NCBI GenBank assembly: GCA_033239125.1
Contig: BSWB01000008.1
Coordinates: 6,912,001 to 6,976,000 of the forward strand
DNA length: 64,000 bases
From: Fagopyrum homotropicum
Lineage: Eukaryota; Streptophyta; Magnoliopsida; Caryophyllales; Polygonaceae
Direction of reading: 5' to 3'
A program made the translations under genes and the position numbers. Numbering within the stretch: the stretch's first letter is position 1; the number at the start of each line of letters is the position of its first letter. Below are positions 42,900 to 54,800 of the stretch, in pieces. The notes below the pieces were generated by a model. The model had not been told where the DNA came from. It saw only the letters and a list, made by a program, of their open reading frames with translations, and searched no databases.

Positions 42900-44084
42900 G
42901 GATGTACTAAAAGTTTGTAATAACTCTACTCTCTATGTTTGCTTTCATTCGAGACTATCGTTGCATCTTCATTATGTGTTACACGTTTCCTTATTGCATT
43001 GCATGAAAAATGACTTAAAAAACCCATAAAAATTGAAAAATTTTGAAAATTTTGTGCTTCTAATGAATTGAGATGATTTCCATGATAATCACTACTTGTG
43101 AATTGAGTTTGATGACAATTGCATGCTTAAAAGGATTGTGAATTGAAAAGAATTTGAATGAATGAATTTTACCTCTTTTGCAAGTTTTATAATGTGAGAA
43201 TGTTACCTAAATCATGCTAGAAAATTGAAGTTGAAATCATTTTATAAGTTCCTATACTTCCTTTTGAAATGATTAAGGCAATTCAATACTTTCTTTCTTC
43301 TTTCTTTGATCATCTAGCCCCTCATTGAAATATTAGCCTCCCCTACCTATCCGGGAATTTGGAGAAGTGAATGAGAAAAAGGCATGTTTGATGTGGGAGG
43401 GCCATGAGAGCAATTATTTGCAATCAATTGAATAGAAAGAAATTATAGGTTTGGGGAAGTCAATCATGACGATGAGTAACTCGGCACCATTCACATAGCC
43501 GGGTGTTTGTGTCTTGCCAAAGTCGGATTGAGCGATATTCCTAGCGGATTATGGTATGTGCGCTAAGGGTTTGAGGCATCTCTTGAAAAATTTGAGAAAC
43601 GCCAATCTCCTAGGCTTCGGTTTTTGTGCACCTCTATCCATAACTCCAAAAGTAAAGTCGAAAAATGAAAAGAAGAGAGCGAAGCTCTAAGTTGAAGTGT
43701 TGCGGAAACCGCATAAGAAGAAGAAGGTAGTTGTCCACTTTCCCGGATTTATGCACCACTTTCCCTTAAAGTTATCCCTTCCCTTCCATGTTCTAGACCT
43801 TTTCTTTGGAAGTCCTTAAGATCAAAAGAATGTTATATGACTTGGTGATCTAAATTGAAGTTTCTTGAGATTGATTTTGTTAATGTTTGAAGGTTATAAT
43901 GCTTGTTTAGAAGTTGAGTTGATTCATGAATTTTCTTTACCTTTTACTATTTGATTAAGTGTGTGAAAGTTTGATAAACGATTGAAGCAAGTTTTGAGAA
44001 TGATCTATTCTTTAGAAGTCACATTCATCCAAAAGAAGGTACACATATTTCATCCTAACTCTTGTTTAAAGCTTTTTGAAAGAC

Positions 44085-44123
44085 CTTGCTTAGGGACAAG
44101 CAAGTGTTAAGTATGGGGTTATT
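44085..44123 (+). promoter_or_regulatory. Polypurine tract and hairpin, B-1
   Basis: Stem CTTGCTT/AAGCAAG around AGGGAC (44085-44104), then TAAGTATGGGGTTATT directly before the 3' LTR. Confidence 0.85.
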
Positions 44124-45883
44124 TGTTAGCATGAAATATTGTGATATTTTAGGCACGTTTTCTAAACGTATTTGATTCATATTGACAGTCTTTGATTGAA
44201 CTTTATGCATATGTGAGCTAGTATTACCTATATTGTCGATATGGATGTCTACACTAGTTCTATGTTGATTATAGGTGATTTGGAGCTATTTCCGAACGGA
44301 AATGAGCAAAGGAGAGTTGAGTTGATATGTCCATAGATTGAGGACATTCTTTGGAAGCAATTTGGAGTCTTAGCTTGAGGAATGCACGAGTTTAGGGAAG
44401 AATCACGTTCTTGCCCTAAATTACGCCCTAAAATACGGCCGTATCACAAACCACGTTCAGAATTACGGCCGTGGATTTGGAGTCAGAAATTCATGTTCAT
44501 TCCAGGGGATTACACGGCCGTGGAACATATGTTGCAAACCGTATTTGTTTCAACGCTCTAAATTACGGTCGTGGAACACTTCCACGACCGTGATCTTGGC
44601 GAATCTTTTCGCCACACTTTGAAGCCACGATCTTTTAAAGATTGGGCCGGGCCGACATTTTGCCCTACACTATAAAAAGACGGACGAAGCAAGATTCCGT
44701 CACCTTCGCTACCCCGTTTACCCTCATTCATCGCCGCTTAGATACGAGCACGTGTTGCTTAGCTTGCTTGGAAGCAATTGACATCTCTTTGAAGAGATCG
44801 AAGTTCGTGTTTGGAATTCCTCTAATCTCGCACTTTTGGTGGAGATTGCTGTTGAGATCTCCGGATTTGCGGAAGATCGTAGTTCTTGGAAGATTTTGCA
44901 AGAAGATCTCTCTTCTTGATTAGGTTCGATTTGGAAAACGGATTGACATCCCGTTTTCTTTTCTTTCCTAGGATTACGATTGTTTGTTCTATTGTGAATC
45001 TTTTGACATTGCTTATTCTCTTTGTGACTTTGAGATTGAATTGAAGATTATTGAAAGTTCTTGAAAGTTTTCATCTTTTTATCTTTTAATTCTTAAATTG
45101 ATATTAATATGACTGTTATTGGCTAAAAACCCTTAACAATTCTAAGGTGAAGGGTTGATAGTTGTGGCTTAGATGATGATAGATCGATCGCAAATAGATT
45201 AGACCCTGAGAGTTAGAGAATTGTCACCGACAACCCTAAATTACGGGCTGTTCTTGAGTCCACGGCCGTGGAATCTCAAGAACTAACCGTGATTTCCCTT
45301 AAGTCTACGAACCTGCTTTTACTTTAATCTAAAGTTCAAGATTTGCTTTAGCTTAGTTTAGACTTGTCTTTTCTAGGTGGTAGTGAAGCCTCAACAACCT
45401 CTACCTCGATTGTGAGTGTCACAACCTCAATCGGTTAAGTTAATCTTGATCCTTGGGTTATAAGTTTGGGTATTTGATATTAATTCTCGTCTCTAGAATC
45501 TTTCTATATTGAGCCTCAACAACCTGTATAGAGAGTGCCTTGTAGGTGGGTTATATAAGGTTTTTGGAACTTCACCGTACGATTACCTTACATTAGTATA
45601 CCTTTGCATATCTCAACTCTGTCTTTATATCATTAAGTATATCTTGAATCGATAGCCACAGCTGGATACTTGGATCTTTAGGATTGTTGTTTTCCCAATA
45701 ATTTGCAAAGCTCTTATATTTACTTGCTTGATAACCTGCAATCGAGTTCGTTCTCCCCAAATCCCTGTGTTCGATACTCTGGAATTCTTGCTTAACTATA
45801 TCGATCCGTACACTGCGGGTTTGCTGCTTGATTCTAGTTTTATAAATTTAAAACTTATTTCCACACACCTCTAGGGGCGAACA
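44124..45883 (+). repeat. 3' LTR of B-1
   Basis: 1760 bp, pairs with 32660-34419. The TATA box is at 44671-44678, and the U3 inverted repeat with 12-bp arms is preserved at 44565-44591. Confidence 0.95.
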
Positions 45884-46600
45884 CCCATACAGCATAGAAT
45901 ACAACAGAAATAGCTCATCTGTCTTGATCTTTTGGGGCGTCTCCGTCCTAGGGAAGAGACACTCCGAAAGAACACGGTGAGCAATCTTCAAGGCTAAGTG
46001 ATACATCAACTTAGCCTTGGTGTCAGCAGGTTGCCAGCGGTCCTCGCTGGTGTATATCATAGCTACCTCCTCCCAAAAATCTTTGGCGTAAACGCCACTA
46101 GGAAAACGACCATTGAAGGTCTCATGGAACCCAAAGAAGGTTCCGAACTCACGGATGGAAAAGTCATACTTTCTTTCCATAAGACGGAAAGAAACGGTCC
46201 TGTCCACATGGTTGTGCTCAAAAGCCGTCACAACCTCTCTCGTAATCTCCTCATAAGCGTCTTCTCGGATAGCCGAGAAGACAACTAGTCCGGCTCTATC
46301 CAAGAGCCAAGTAAGGTCATCTATGATGTTAAGATGAGCTAGATCCTCTAACAATAGGTACCTAGGTCCAATCACAGCCCTCTCATGGATCCTCTCGAAT
46401 GCATCGAGGTGATCCTCATGAATGGTCGGTACTCTAGGGCTAGGAGGTGAGGGTGATGAAGGTGATGATGGAGGTGAAGGGGAAGAAGGTGGTGGTGCTC
46501 TAGAGGATGAAGAAGAAGAAGGATTACCCTTCCTCTTCTTGTTTTGGTCATTCTTCTTCTCCTTGATTCTCCCAGAAACTCTCCTCACAAAGTCCATCAT
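45884..46600 (-). CDS. Second ORF of B-2, 5' part
   Basis: Starts at the ATG-ATG at 46600 and encodes the basic N-terminus (K-E-K-K, N-K-K-R-K-G-N), the Ser/Pro-rich stretch and the conserved core up to S-M-L-Y-G, where B-1 interrupts it. It continues in frame at 32659. It shows the start codon that B-1 has lost. This half has no internal stop. Confidence 0.85.
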
Positions 46601-47426
46601 TGTTCAAAATTACGGTCTGTTCTTGGTAATTCCACGGCCGTGGAACTGTCAGCGACCGTGGTTCGTCTGGTTTTTTCGCAAATCTCAGCAAACAACACTC
46701 AAACTCAGCAATCAGGCAGCCCTAGTCTAATTCCTTCCAGTTTCAAGCAGTTCTCCTATAATTTCTAGCAAAAACGAACCAAATTGACAAAGATCAAGAA
46801 GAGTGGAAAAAACCTAGGTTTCGGATTTTAAAATCCGAATTGTGCGTTCCTTGGTGATTTGCCGCTCGATTCGTTGCTTGGATCTTGTTGGTAGTCGAAT
46901 TTGCTTCAATTTGGAAAGAAGAATCGTCGAAAACGGTTAACGAACGAAGATTTGGAAGGAAGGGCGTGGAATCGGCGTTTTGGGTCGTGGAATTGGGTAT
47001 TTGTGGAGTATTTTTGTGAAGAACGTGGTTTATATAGTGACAGGCAAAATTTTGAAAATCACAGTCTGTCGGGGGATTCCAGGGCCGTGGAATTGTACGG
47101 AACCGTGGTTTTGGTGATTTTTCAAAGGCTTTTGGAAATTACGGTCACTGTAGCTGTCACGACCGTGGTTTAGGCCGTGGAACTCTCTGTAAAGCTCCAA
47201 AGTCCAAGTTTCGTCACTTTTCTTCAACATTACCCTTCCCTTTTCCTTTTCCATCGTTCCTACATCCAAAAACACGAACATACCGGAAGAAATCGAAGGC
47301 AAAACAAAGCAAAAACGTCTAAACTAAGCTAAATTATGAATCGAAAACAAAAACAAAAATGCAATACCTTGGGTTGCCTCCCAAGAAGCACTTTGTTTAA
47401 GGTCCGTAGCTAGACCAATCTCGCAC
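46601..47426 (-). other. Pol to second-ORF spacer of B-2
   Basis: Dyads at 46600-46670 (palindrome 46630-46645, half-site from 46655) and 47060-47190. The post-pol hairpin is at 47368-47385 with a perfect 6-bp stem. The adjacent AAGCGCTT has mutated to AAGCACTT. No gene supported. Confidence 0.75.
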
Positions 47427-48285
47427 TTATTCGAGTGTGGTAGGCGCGAACTCTTCAGCTTGGAGTTCCGGCGTATACTTCTTGAGTCGTTGGCCGTTCA
47501 CCTTAAAGCTTCCGCCCGCTTCACCCCATACTTCAACTGCACCATGGGGGAAAATACGCTTAATTAGAAAAGGTCCGGTCCAACGAGATTTAAGCTTAGC
47601 TGGAAAGAGACGAAGTCTTGAATTGAAGAGGAGAACTTGATCTCCTTCTTTGAAGTCCTTTGGAATGATATGCTTATCATGCCAACGCTTTGCTCTCTCC
47701 TTATAAATCTTAGCGTTCTCATAAGCATTCAAGCGGAGTTCGTCCAGCTCATTAAGGTCTAGGAGACGCTTCTCTCCCGCTTCCTTCATGCTGAAATTCA
47801 ACCACTTGATAGCCCAAAACGCCTTGTGCTCCAACTCTACCGGTAAGTGACAAGACTTCCCATACACAAGGTTGTATGGTGTGGTTCCTATGGGTGTCTT
47901 GTACGCAGTCCGGTACGCCCACAATGCATCATCAAGCTTCAAAGACCAATCCTTCCTAGTCCTTGAAACCGTCTTCTCTAAGATTCCTTTGATCTCCCTG
48001 TTTGAGATCTCAACTTGTCCACTAGTTTGTGGATGATAACGGGTAGCGATCTTGTGAGTAACCCCATACTTAGCTAGAAGAGCTTCAAAGCGCCGGGCAA
48101 TGAAATGAGAACCTCCGTCACTAATGATAGTCCTTGGTGTCCCAAATCGTGGGAAAATGGTCTTGTTGAAGAACTTAACCACCACCATGGCATCATTGGT
48201 GGGAGAGGCAATTGCTTCCACCCATCTAGAAACATAATCTACCGCCAAGAGTATGTATTGGTTTCCACAAGATGATGGGAACGGT
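47427..48285 (-). pseudogene. Integrase, C-terminal part, of B-2
   Basis: Resumes B-2's polyprotein after the C-1 insertion. It carries the core from A-V-D-Y-V-S-R-W through S-D-G-G and G-Q-V-E (both catalytic residues kept) to R-W-T-G-P-F and the stop at 47427. It is an interrupted gene: the first catalytic Asp (V-D-F-M-G-P) lies on the other side of C-1. Confidence 0.88.
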
Positions 48286-50119
48286 TGTTACGCTAAGATC
48301 GTGATGCGCAAATGGGTTTTAAATTTATAACTCGAACTAAATCCTAACTACCTAGCGAAACCTGCAGTGTACGGGACGTTTGTAGAAGGGTTAGTATTCC
48401 GAGGTCGAACACAAAGACTAAGGTGAAATTGATTCGATTTGTGATTGAGTTTAGTAAAGATCTAGGTTGAAAGAAAAGAAGAAATAAAGAAATGAAAATC
48501 TCAAATGTTTTTAGTTGGTTTTTGGTGATCAATCAAAGATCACAATTCATGCAAAGTAAACAATCAAACTAAACTAAGAATCAACACAAATAAACAAGCT
48601 AAACAAGATAATGATCAAGGAAAGAAAAGACGGATTCTAGGGGTTGGAAGTTCCGGTTATGGCATAGGACTCAGGTTACCTATTCATTTCTTGGATTAAC
48701 TATCATATGTTGGGATTAAGCGTTTCTAGATTGGGATCAATTACCGGGTAGGTCTCATGGTCCAACTAGTCCGCTCCTAAGGTCTCATCACCGGTTAAGT
48801 CTCTAAGAACCTAGGGATAGGAATTCTAAACAAACCGGATTGTTAGCTAGGGATCTAACCTATCCTTACCGGGTAAGTCTTGGAAAGGGAAGTCCTAAAC
48901 AACTATCCTAGCACACTTAATCCAATGGCGGCTTATTAGGCTCACCACTACCTAAGGGTTGTTATCTTTGGAATCTAAGAGTAAGGATTACCGGTTAAGT
49001 CTCTCCTAACACTTAGTTACTAACACTAGGTCACCCTAGGGTAGATTAAACTCAACAAACACTTAGGATTTCAACATCCTATAGATCTAAGACAAGATCC
49101 ATCGAACCAGGGTAAATCACGGTTTGTTCTACCTAAACCACGGCCGTGGTTAGACAAGAACTACCCGTGATTTCTAACAGCAGCTATGTTCATACACACA
49201 AGTCATCCAAAGGTAAATCTAAGTCCGTCCTATCATAGCCCTAGCCATAACCATCCCTTCCTTACCCTAGAACCACATCAATTTAGCCTACAACGTTCAT
49301 AATAGAAATCGAAACAAACAAACATAAAATCATAACATCCATTGCAAGATAATGAAGGAAAAGAGATGAACAAGTGAACTTAAAACAACCAAGCTGAAAA
49401 TAGAATGAGAGTGACTCACAATCCTTCCAAAAGAAGGTTCAAATGTTTCATACAACTCTAGAAATAGAATCCGGAATTCTTCACTACAAGCTATCAAAGT
49501 GTGACAATGGTGTGTGTTCTTCTTCTCCTCTTCAATGGAGCTCTTCTTCTTCCCTTTTGACACTTTCCTTCCTAGAAAATCTTCTTCTTGAGAGGATATT
49601 TTTGTTAGAGGAAATGGATAATGGATGAGCTGCTCCAAGATGCTCCCAGCTGCCTCTCACAGCCCATGAAGGACCACTTTTATAACAAACTTGCATGAGC
49701 TGGCCATGAGAGTCGTGGCACAGCTGTCACAAGAATCTGGCAAAATCCACGGGTGATTCCACGGCCGTGGAGTGTCAGAAAACCGTGATTTTGTGCAGAA
49801 ACTTCGCCTTGGATCAATAAGCTGTGATTTGGTGCATGGCTTGTGTTGGCAAGGCTCCATGAGTCCTCCTTAGCCTTTAGCTTGTGTCCTAATGAGTCCG
49901 AGGGTGTGTCATCTAGATGAACGATCTTCAAACGCTTCGTTTTAGCTCCTAAATCTCCCGAAATACCTATAAAACGCGCACAAGTCCGTGTAGACGTCTA
50001 TCTCGGCAAAATACATGAATTGAGTGCAAAACGTCGTGAACTAGTGCTAGACCATGCATGAATGAGTGAGAAATTTATCTAAATGATTACCTAAAACTAA
50101 GTCATAAATCGTGTTATCA
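48286..50119 (-). repeat. 3' LTR of C-1
   Basis: Pairs with 57688-59521 with about a dozen to fifteen mismatches. The TATA box (sense TATAAAAG) is at 49677-49684, the U3 dyad at 49748-49790 and the U5 tripartite dyad at 49114-49173. The leader array starts at 48743, 48790, 48868 and 48990. Confidence 0.94.
48743..49003 (-). repeat. Four-copy leader repeat, family C
   Basis: Copies ACCGGGTAGGTCTC, ACCGGTTAAGTCTC, ACCGGGTAAGTCTT and ACCGGTTAAGTCTC at intervals 47, 78 and 122, against 47, 81 and 116 in family A. The 5' LTR copies start at 58145, 58192, 58270 and 58392. Confidence 0.82.
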
Positions 50120-50158
50120 AAATACCCCATACTTAAGGTTTGCTCGTCCCCGAGCAAA
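50120..50158 (-). promoter_or_regulatory. Polypurine tract and GGGA-loop hairpin, C-1
   Basis: Perfect 8-bp stem TTTGCTCG-GGGA-CGAGCAAA at 50139-50158. Relative to family A, two pairs have changed on both sides (C-G to T-A and T-A to C-G), keeping the loop GGGA. Confidence 0.87.
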
Positions 50159-51360
50159 TTCCCAACTATAGACTAAGAGATGACATGATTTATGTATGCA
50201 GAAAAATGGCAAAATCTTTTTGGGTTTGTGCTTCTACTATTGGATCACCTTCAAAGTCATGTTTATGGCAAGGACAAGCAATCATGCATTCAAACAAATT
50301 AAAGCATGGAAAGACAATTGTACTTAACTCAAAAGTATGCATGAAATGTAAAGATGAAGAAGTCAAGAAGATCAAGAGTGTATCCAATCTAAATCACTAA
50401 GTCTTACAAACATGCAAATAGGTCATAAGGTCTTGTGAAATAAAAGGGTCAAGAAATGTAGTGATTGGGTAGGGATTTCTAGGTTATGTGATGCTAATCC
50501 GGGAATGGAACTAACTCCATATCCTTGTCCTCGATCAACTTCCCTCAAGTGTATATTTTCCTCTATCTTTTCTTTCTTTTCTTTTTCTTTGACTTATTTT
50601 TGAGACAATGGCATTGGTGTACAAAAGCCGAAACCTTGGTGATTAGCCGTCCTCGGGCTTTTTCTTAGTTTTCGAGGTGCATCCACACCGGGCACACATA
50701 CCAAAGCTCGTTAGGACTATTGGTTCATTTGACTTTGGCAAGGCACCAACACCCGATTATGTGAAGTGTACCGAGTTACTTGTCATTTAAACCAATGTCC
50801 CCAAGCCTATATTTTTTGCTACACTTTCACAACAAATTCAGCATTTTATGCATGATATTCTTTTCATCAACAACTTCACCCCACACTTGCTTTTTTGCAC
50901 ACATCAACACACTAGCATGCTCCTATTCCCGGATGGGTTAAAAGAGGTCAAATTTATCTCAATTGAGGTGCTCAAGCAATCATGATTAAGATGAGAAGTA
51001 GAGAAAGATTGAATTGCCTCATTCATTCCTAGATGGTATGCAAGAACTATCATGTAATTTCGATCTTCACTACTCAATCCTTTCTAGGCAAACATCATGG
51101 TCACAAATCATTCATAGAATTTCAAGAGAAGTACTTCAAGTCCACATATGCGTTCATTAATCCTAACACATGAGGCCATCCATAGCCAATTCACAAGACA
51201 AGATTCATCATTAGGGTCATATCCAAGCCTAGAAAGCACAAAAAAATTTTAAAATTTTCTGATTTTTATGGTATTTTCGATTTAAGTATGTACAATGCAA
51301 GACATGTGAAGATTTTGAACTACTCTAGATGCTCATCATGCAAAGGATCATGCAAACCTC

Positions 51361-51394
51361 ACCCCATACTTAGAAACACATTGTCCCCAATGTG
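51361..51394 (-). promoter_or_regulatory. Second hairpin and polypurine-like tract, C-1
   Basis: Sense CACATTG-GGGA-CAATGTG followed by CTAAGTATGGGGT, the same module as beside the LTR. Confidence 0.75.
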
Positions 51395-51742
51395 GTATAA
51401 AAGTAAAGAGAGTGAAAGAAGGTTCTCACAATGTAAAAATGGTTTGTTATGGTATTCGGGATTGCTCAATAGTGAATTGATGTTCGATGATCCTATCAAC
51501 CATGGTAGAGAGCTCTAAGCATCCATCAAAGCTTCGGGACCCGCGCTAGGCACCGCTAGCCGTCCAAGTTCCGCGTCCGCTCCACCCATAATTGATGAGG
51601 GGTTCATTATCATCATTCTTATGTCAAGCAAGGCTTCCAATGCCACTAATGTTCTAGCACACACACAAAGTAGACAAAACACACACAAGGATAGAAAAAT
51701 CTAAAAACGAAAACAAAACGAAAAAAAGGAAAATGTTACCAA

Positions 51743-51766
51743 TGGGTTGCCTCCCACCAAGCGCTT
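51743..51766 (-). other. Post-pol hairpin, C-1
   Basis: Shorter 4-bp stem TGGG-AGGCAA-CCCA with AAGCGCTT alongside (51759-51766). Loop and palindrome match families A and B. Confidence 0.65.
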
Positions 51767-51802
51767 CTTTAAGGTCATTAGCTTGACCAAACTCGGGGGC
51801 GT

Positions 51803-54800
51803 CTATTCAAGGTGAAGTGGGGCAATCATGTCCACCGGAGCTCCCGGAATATACTTCTTCAAGCGGTGCCCATTCACTTTGAAATTCCCACAATGCTCCC
51901 CTCCTATCTCAATGGCTTCATGGGAAAAGATCTTCTTCACCACATATGGCCCGATCCATCTTGATTTGAGCTTTCCGGGAAAGAGCCTTAGCCTTGAGTT
52001 GAAGAGAAGGACAAGATCTCCTTCACTCAACTCCTTGGGGATGATCTTCTTGTCATGCCATCTTTTGGTTCTTTCCTTGTAAATCCGGGCATTCTCATAA
52101 GCGTCCAACCGGATCTCCTCAAGTGCGTTTATATCAAGCAACCTCTTCTCTCCCGCCTCTTTGAGGTCAAAATTTAGCCACTTAATGGCCCAATAAGCTC
52201 TATGCTCCATTTCCACCGGTAGGTGGCAAGACTTTCCATAGACCAACTTGTAAGGAGTGGTGTCAATCGGTGTCTTGAAGGCGGTCCTATATGCCCACAA
52301 TGCGTCATTGAGCTTCATAGCCCAATCCTTTCTAGTCCTAGACACCGTCTTCTCAAGGATGGCCTTGATCTCCCGGTTGGAGATCTCCACTTGGCCACTA
52401 GTTTGGGGATGGTAAGGTGTTGCCACCTTATGAGTCACCCCATACTTAGCCAAAAGCGCTCCAAAGTTCCTATTCGTGAAGTGCTTTCCTCCATCACTAA
52501 TGATCACCCTTGGTGTTCCAAACCTAGGGAAGATCACCCGGTTGAAGAACCGCACTACCACCTTGGCATCATTTGTAGGAGAGGCGATTGCCTCCACCCA
52601 TCTTGACACATAATCCACCGCCAATAGGATGAAGAGATTGCCACATGAAGAAGGGAATGGTCCCATGAAGTCCACACCCCACACATCAAAAATCTCCACT
52701 TCTTGCATGTTGTTCAAGGGCATTTCATTCCTTCTTGAGATGTTGCCCGTCCTTTGGCAAGCATCACATGCCACTACAAAACCTTGCACATCTTTGAACA
52801 AGTTAGGCCAATAAAAACCGGATTGCAATACCTTTGCACACGTCTTGTGTGAGCTAGCATGGCCTCCACATGGTAAGGAGTGACAATGCCGGATCACACT
52901 CTCTACTTCATCTTCCGGTATGCATCTTCTAAACATCCCATCCGGGCCTTTCTTGAACAAGAGTGGCTCACTCCAATAGTAATGCCTCACATCGTTGAAG
53001 AACTTCTTTCTTTGTGCATATGTCAATCCGGGAGGCACTTCCTTACACACTAAGTAGTTCACAATGTCGGCATACCATGGCTCATTTCCTCTAGACACTT
53101 GAAACAAGCATTCCTCCACTATTTGCAATTGCTCATCTCGGAATGAGTCATCAATTGGAATGTCATCTCTTCCAAGCTCTAATGGAGGCAATCTACTAAG
53201 GTGATCCGCCACGGAGTTCTCGGATCCCTTGTTATCTCTTATTTCCAAATCAAACTCTTGAAGAAGAAGGATCCACCGAATCAACCTTGGTTTGGCATCC
53301 TTCTTTGTAAGTAGATAACGGATCCCCGCATGATCCGTATATACTATGACCTTCGCTCCAACAAGGTATGAGCGGAACTTCTCAAATGCATACACCACCG
53401 CTAGCAACTCCTTCTCGGTGGTAGCATAATTGAGTTGGGCATCATCTAGCGTCTTGCTAGCGTAATAAATAGCATGAGTGCGCCCTTCTTTCCTTTTCCC
53501 TAAAACGGCCCCAACGGCCACATCGCTCGCATCACACATGATCTCAAATGGTAGGCTCCAATCCGGAGGTTGCATGATAGGTGCGGAGATCAAGGCGTTC
53601 TTCAACCTACAAAAAGCTTCAAGACAATCCTTGGAAAAGACAAAATCAACATCCTTCATTAGTAGGTTAGTGAGAGGCTTAGAAATTTTAGAGAAATCTT
53701 GGATAAACCTCCGGTAAAAGCCGGCATGCCCTAAGAAACTCCTTACCCCCTTCACCGAGGTAGGTGGCGGCAACTTCTCTATTGTTTCAATTTTGGCTCT
53801 ATCAACCTCAATGCCACGGTTAGACACCAAGTGTCCTAACACAATGCCTTCACTTACCATGAAGTGGCATTTTTCCCAATTCAAGACAAGATTTGTCTCC
53901 TCACATCTTTGTAATACTAATGACAAGTTAGCCAAGCAATTATCAAAGGAAGAACCATAAACAGAGAAATCATCCATAAACACTTCCATGATATTTTCTA
54001 TGTATTCCGAAAAGATAGCCATCATACACCTTTGGAAGGTGGCGGGTGCATTACACAACCCAAATGGCATTCTCCTATATGCAAAAGTACCCCATGGACA
54101 TGTAAAGGTTGTCTTCTCTTGGTCATCGGGGTGGATAGGGATTTGGAAAAATCCACTATAGCCATCTAGATAGCAAAAATGAGAGTGTTGAGCTAACCTT
54201 TCTAGCATTTGGTCAATGAAGGGGAGAGGGAAGTGATCTTTCCTAGAGGCCATGTTCAATTTCCTATAATCAATGCACATCCTCCACCCCGTAACCGTCC
54301 TAGTCGGGATTAGTTCATTGTTCTCATTAGTTACTACGGTCATCCCACCCTTCTTAGGAACTACATGAACGGGACTAACCCACTTACTATCCGAGATAGG
54401 GTAGATAATTCCCGCATCTAGCAACTTAATGATTTCCTTTTTGACTACCTCTTTTATTATAGGATTCAATCTCCTTTGATGTTCAATAGAGGGTTTGTGA
54501 TTATCTTCCATCATTATCTTATGCATGCACAAAGAAAGCTTAATGCCAACCAAATCATCAATAGTATAACCAATGGCTTTCCTATGCAATCTTAGTTCAT
54601 GCAACAACTTAGCAAGTTCATCATCACTCAAGCATGCATTAACAATCACAGGATATGTAGAGTTTTCACCAAGAAATGCATACTTCAAATGAGAGGGGAG
54701 GGGTTTAAGTTCAAGTTGAGGAGGACCTTTATCGGTTGAAGATGATCCAAACAATGTTGGATGAGATGAATCCAAAGCAAATGAAGACTCCTCATGGTTC

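Larger units (their letters stand above)
42779..44123 (+). other. 3' noncoding region of B-1
   Basis: No gene. The second hairpin plus tract is at 42863-42899, an A/T-rich conserved run at about 43010-43060 and the cross-family conserved block at about 43440-43640. The true tract and hairpin are at 44085-44123. Confidence 0.8.
32660..45883 (+). mobile_element. B-1: nearly intact Athila-type LTR element
   Basis: A 13,224-bp element inserted in the second ORF of B-2 with duplication CCCAT (32655-32659 and 45884-45888). Both LTRs are 1760 bp with TG...CA ends and about 15-20 mismatches between them, i.e. about 99% identical by eye. It has a tRNA-Asp primer site, a complete Gag-Pol frame, a long second ORF, two hairpin-polypurine modules and dyads in every noncoding spacer. 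It is the only copy here with an unbroken polyprotein, so it is the best candidate for supplying enzymes to the others. Confidence 0.96.
50120..51802 (-). other. 3' noncoding region of C-1
   Basis: No second ORF. It holds the conserved block at about 50590-50810 (diverged but alignable), the second hairpin and tract at 51361-51394 (stem CACATTG/CAATGTG, loop GGGA), and the post-pol hairpin at 51743-51766. Short plus-strand frames are not supported as genes. Confidence 0.78.

Noticed and set aside
49330..49638. 102-codon minus-strand frame, repeated at 58732-59040
   Set aside because: It falls in the transcribed part of the C-1 LTRs, in the sense direction. A leader ORF is possible, but there is no homologue in families A or B to support it.
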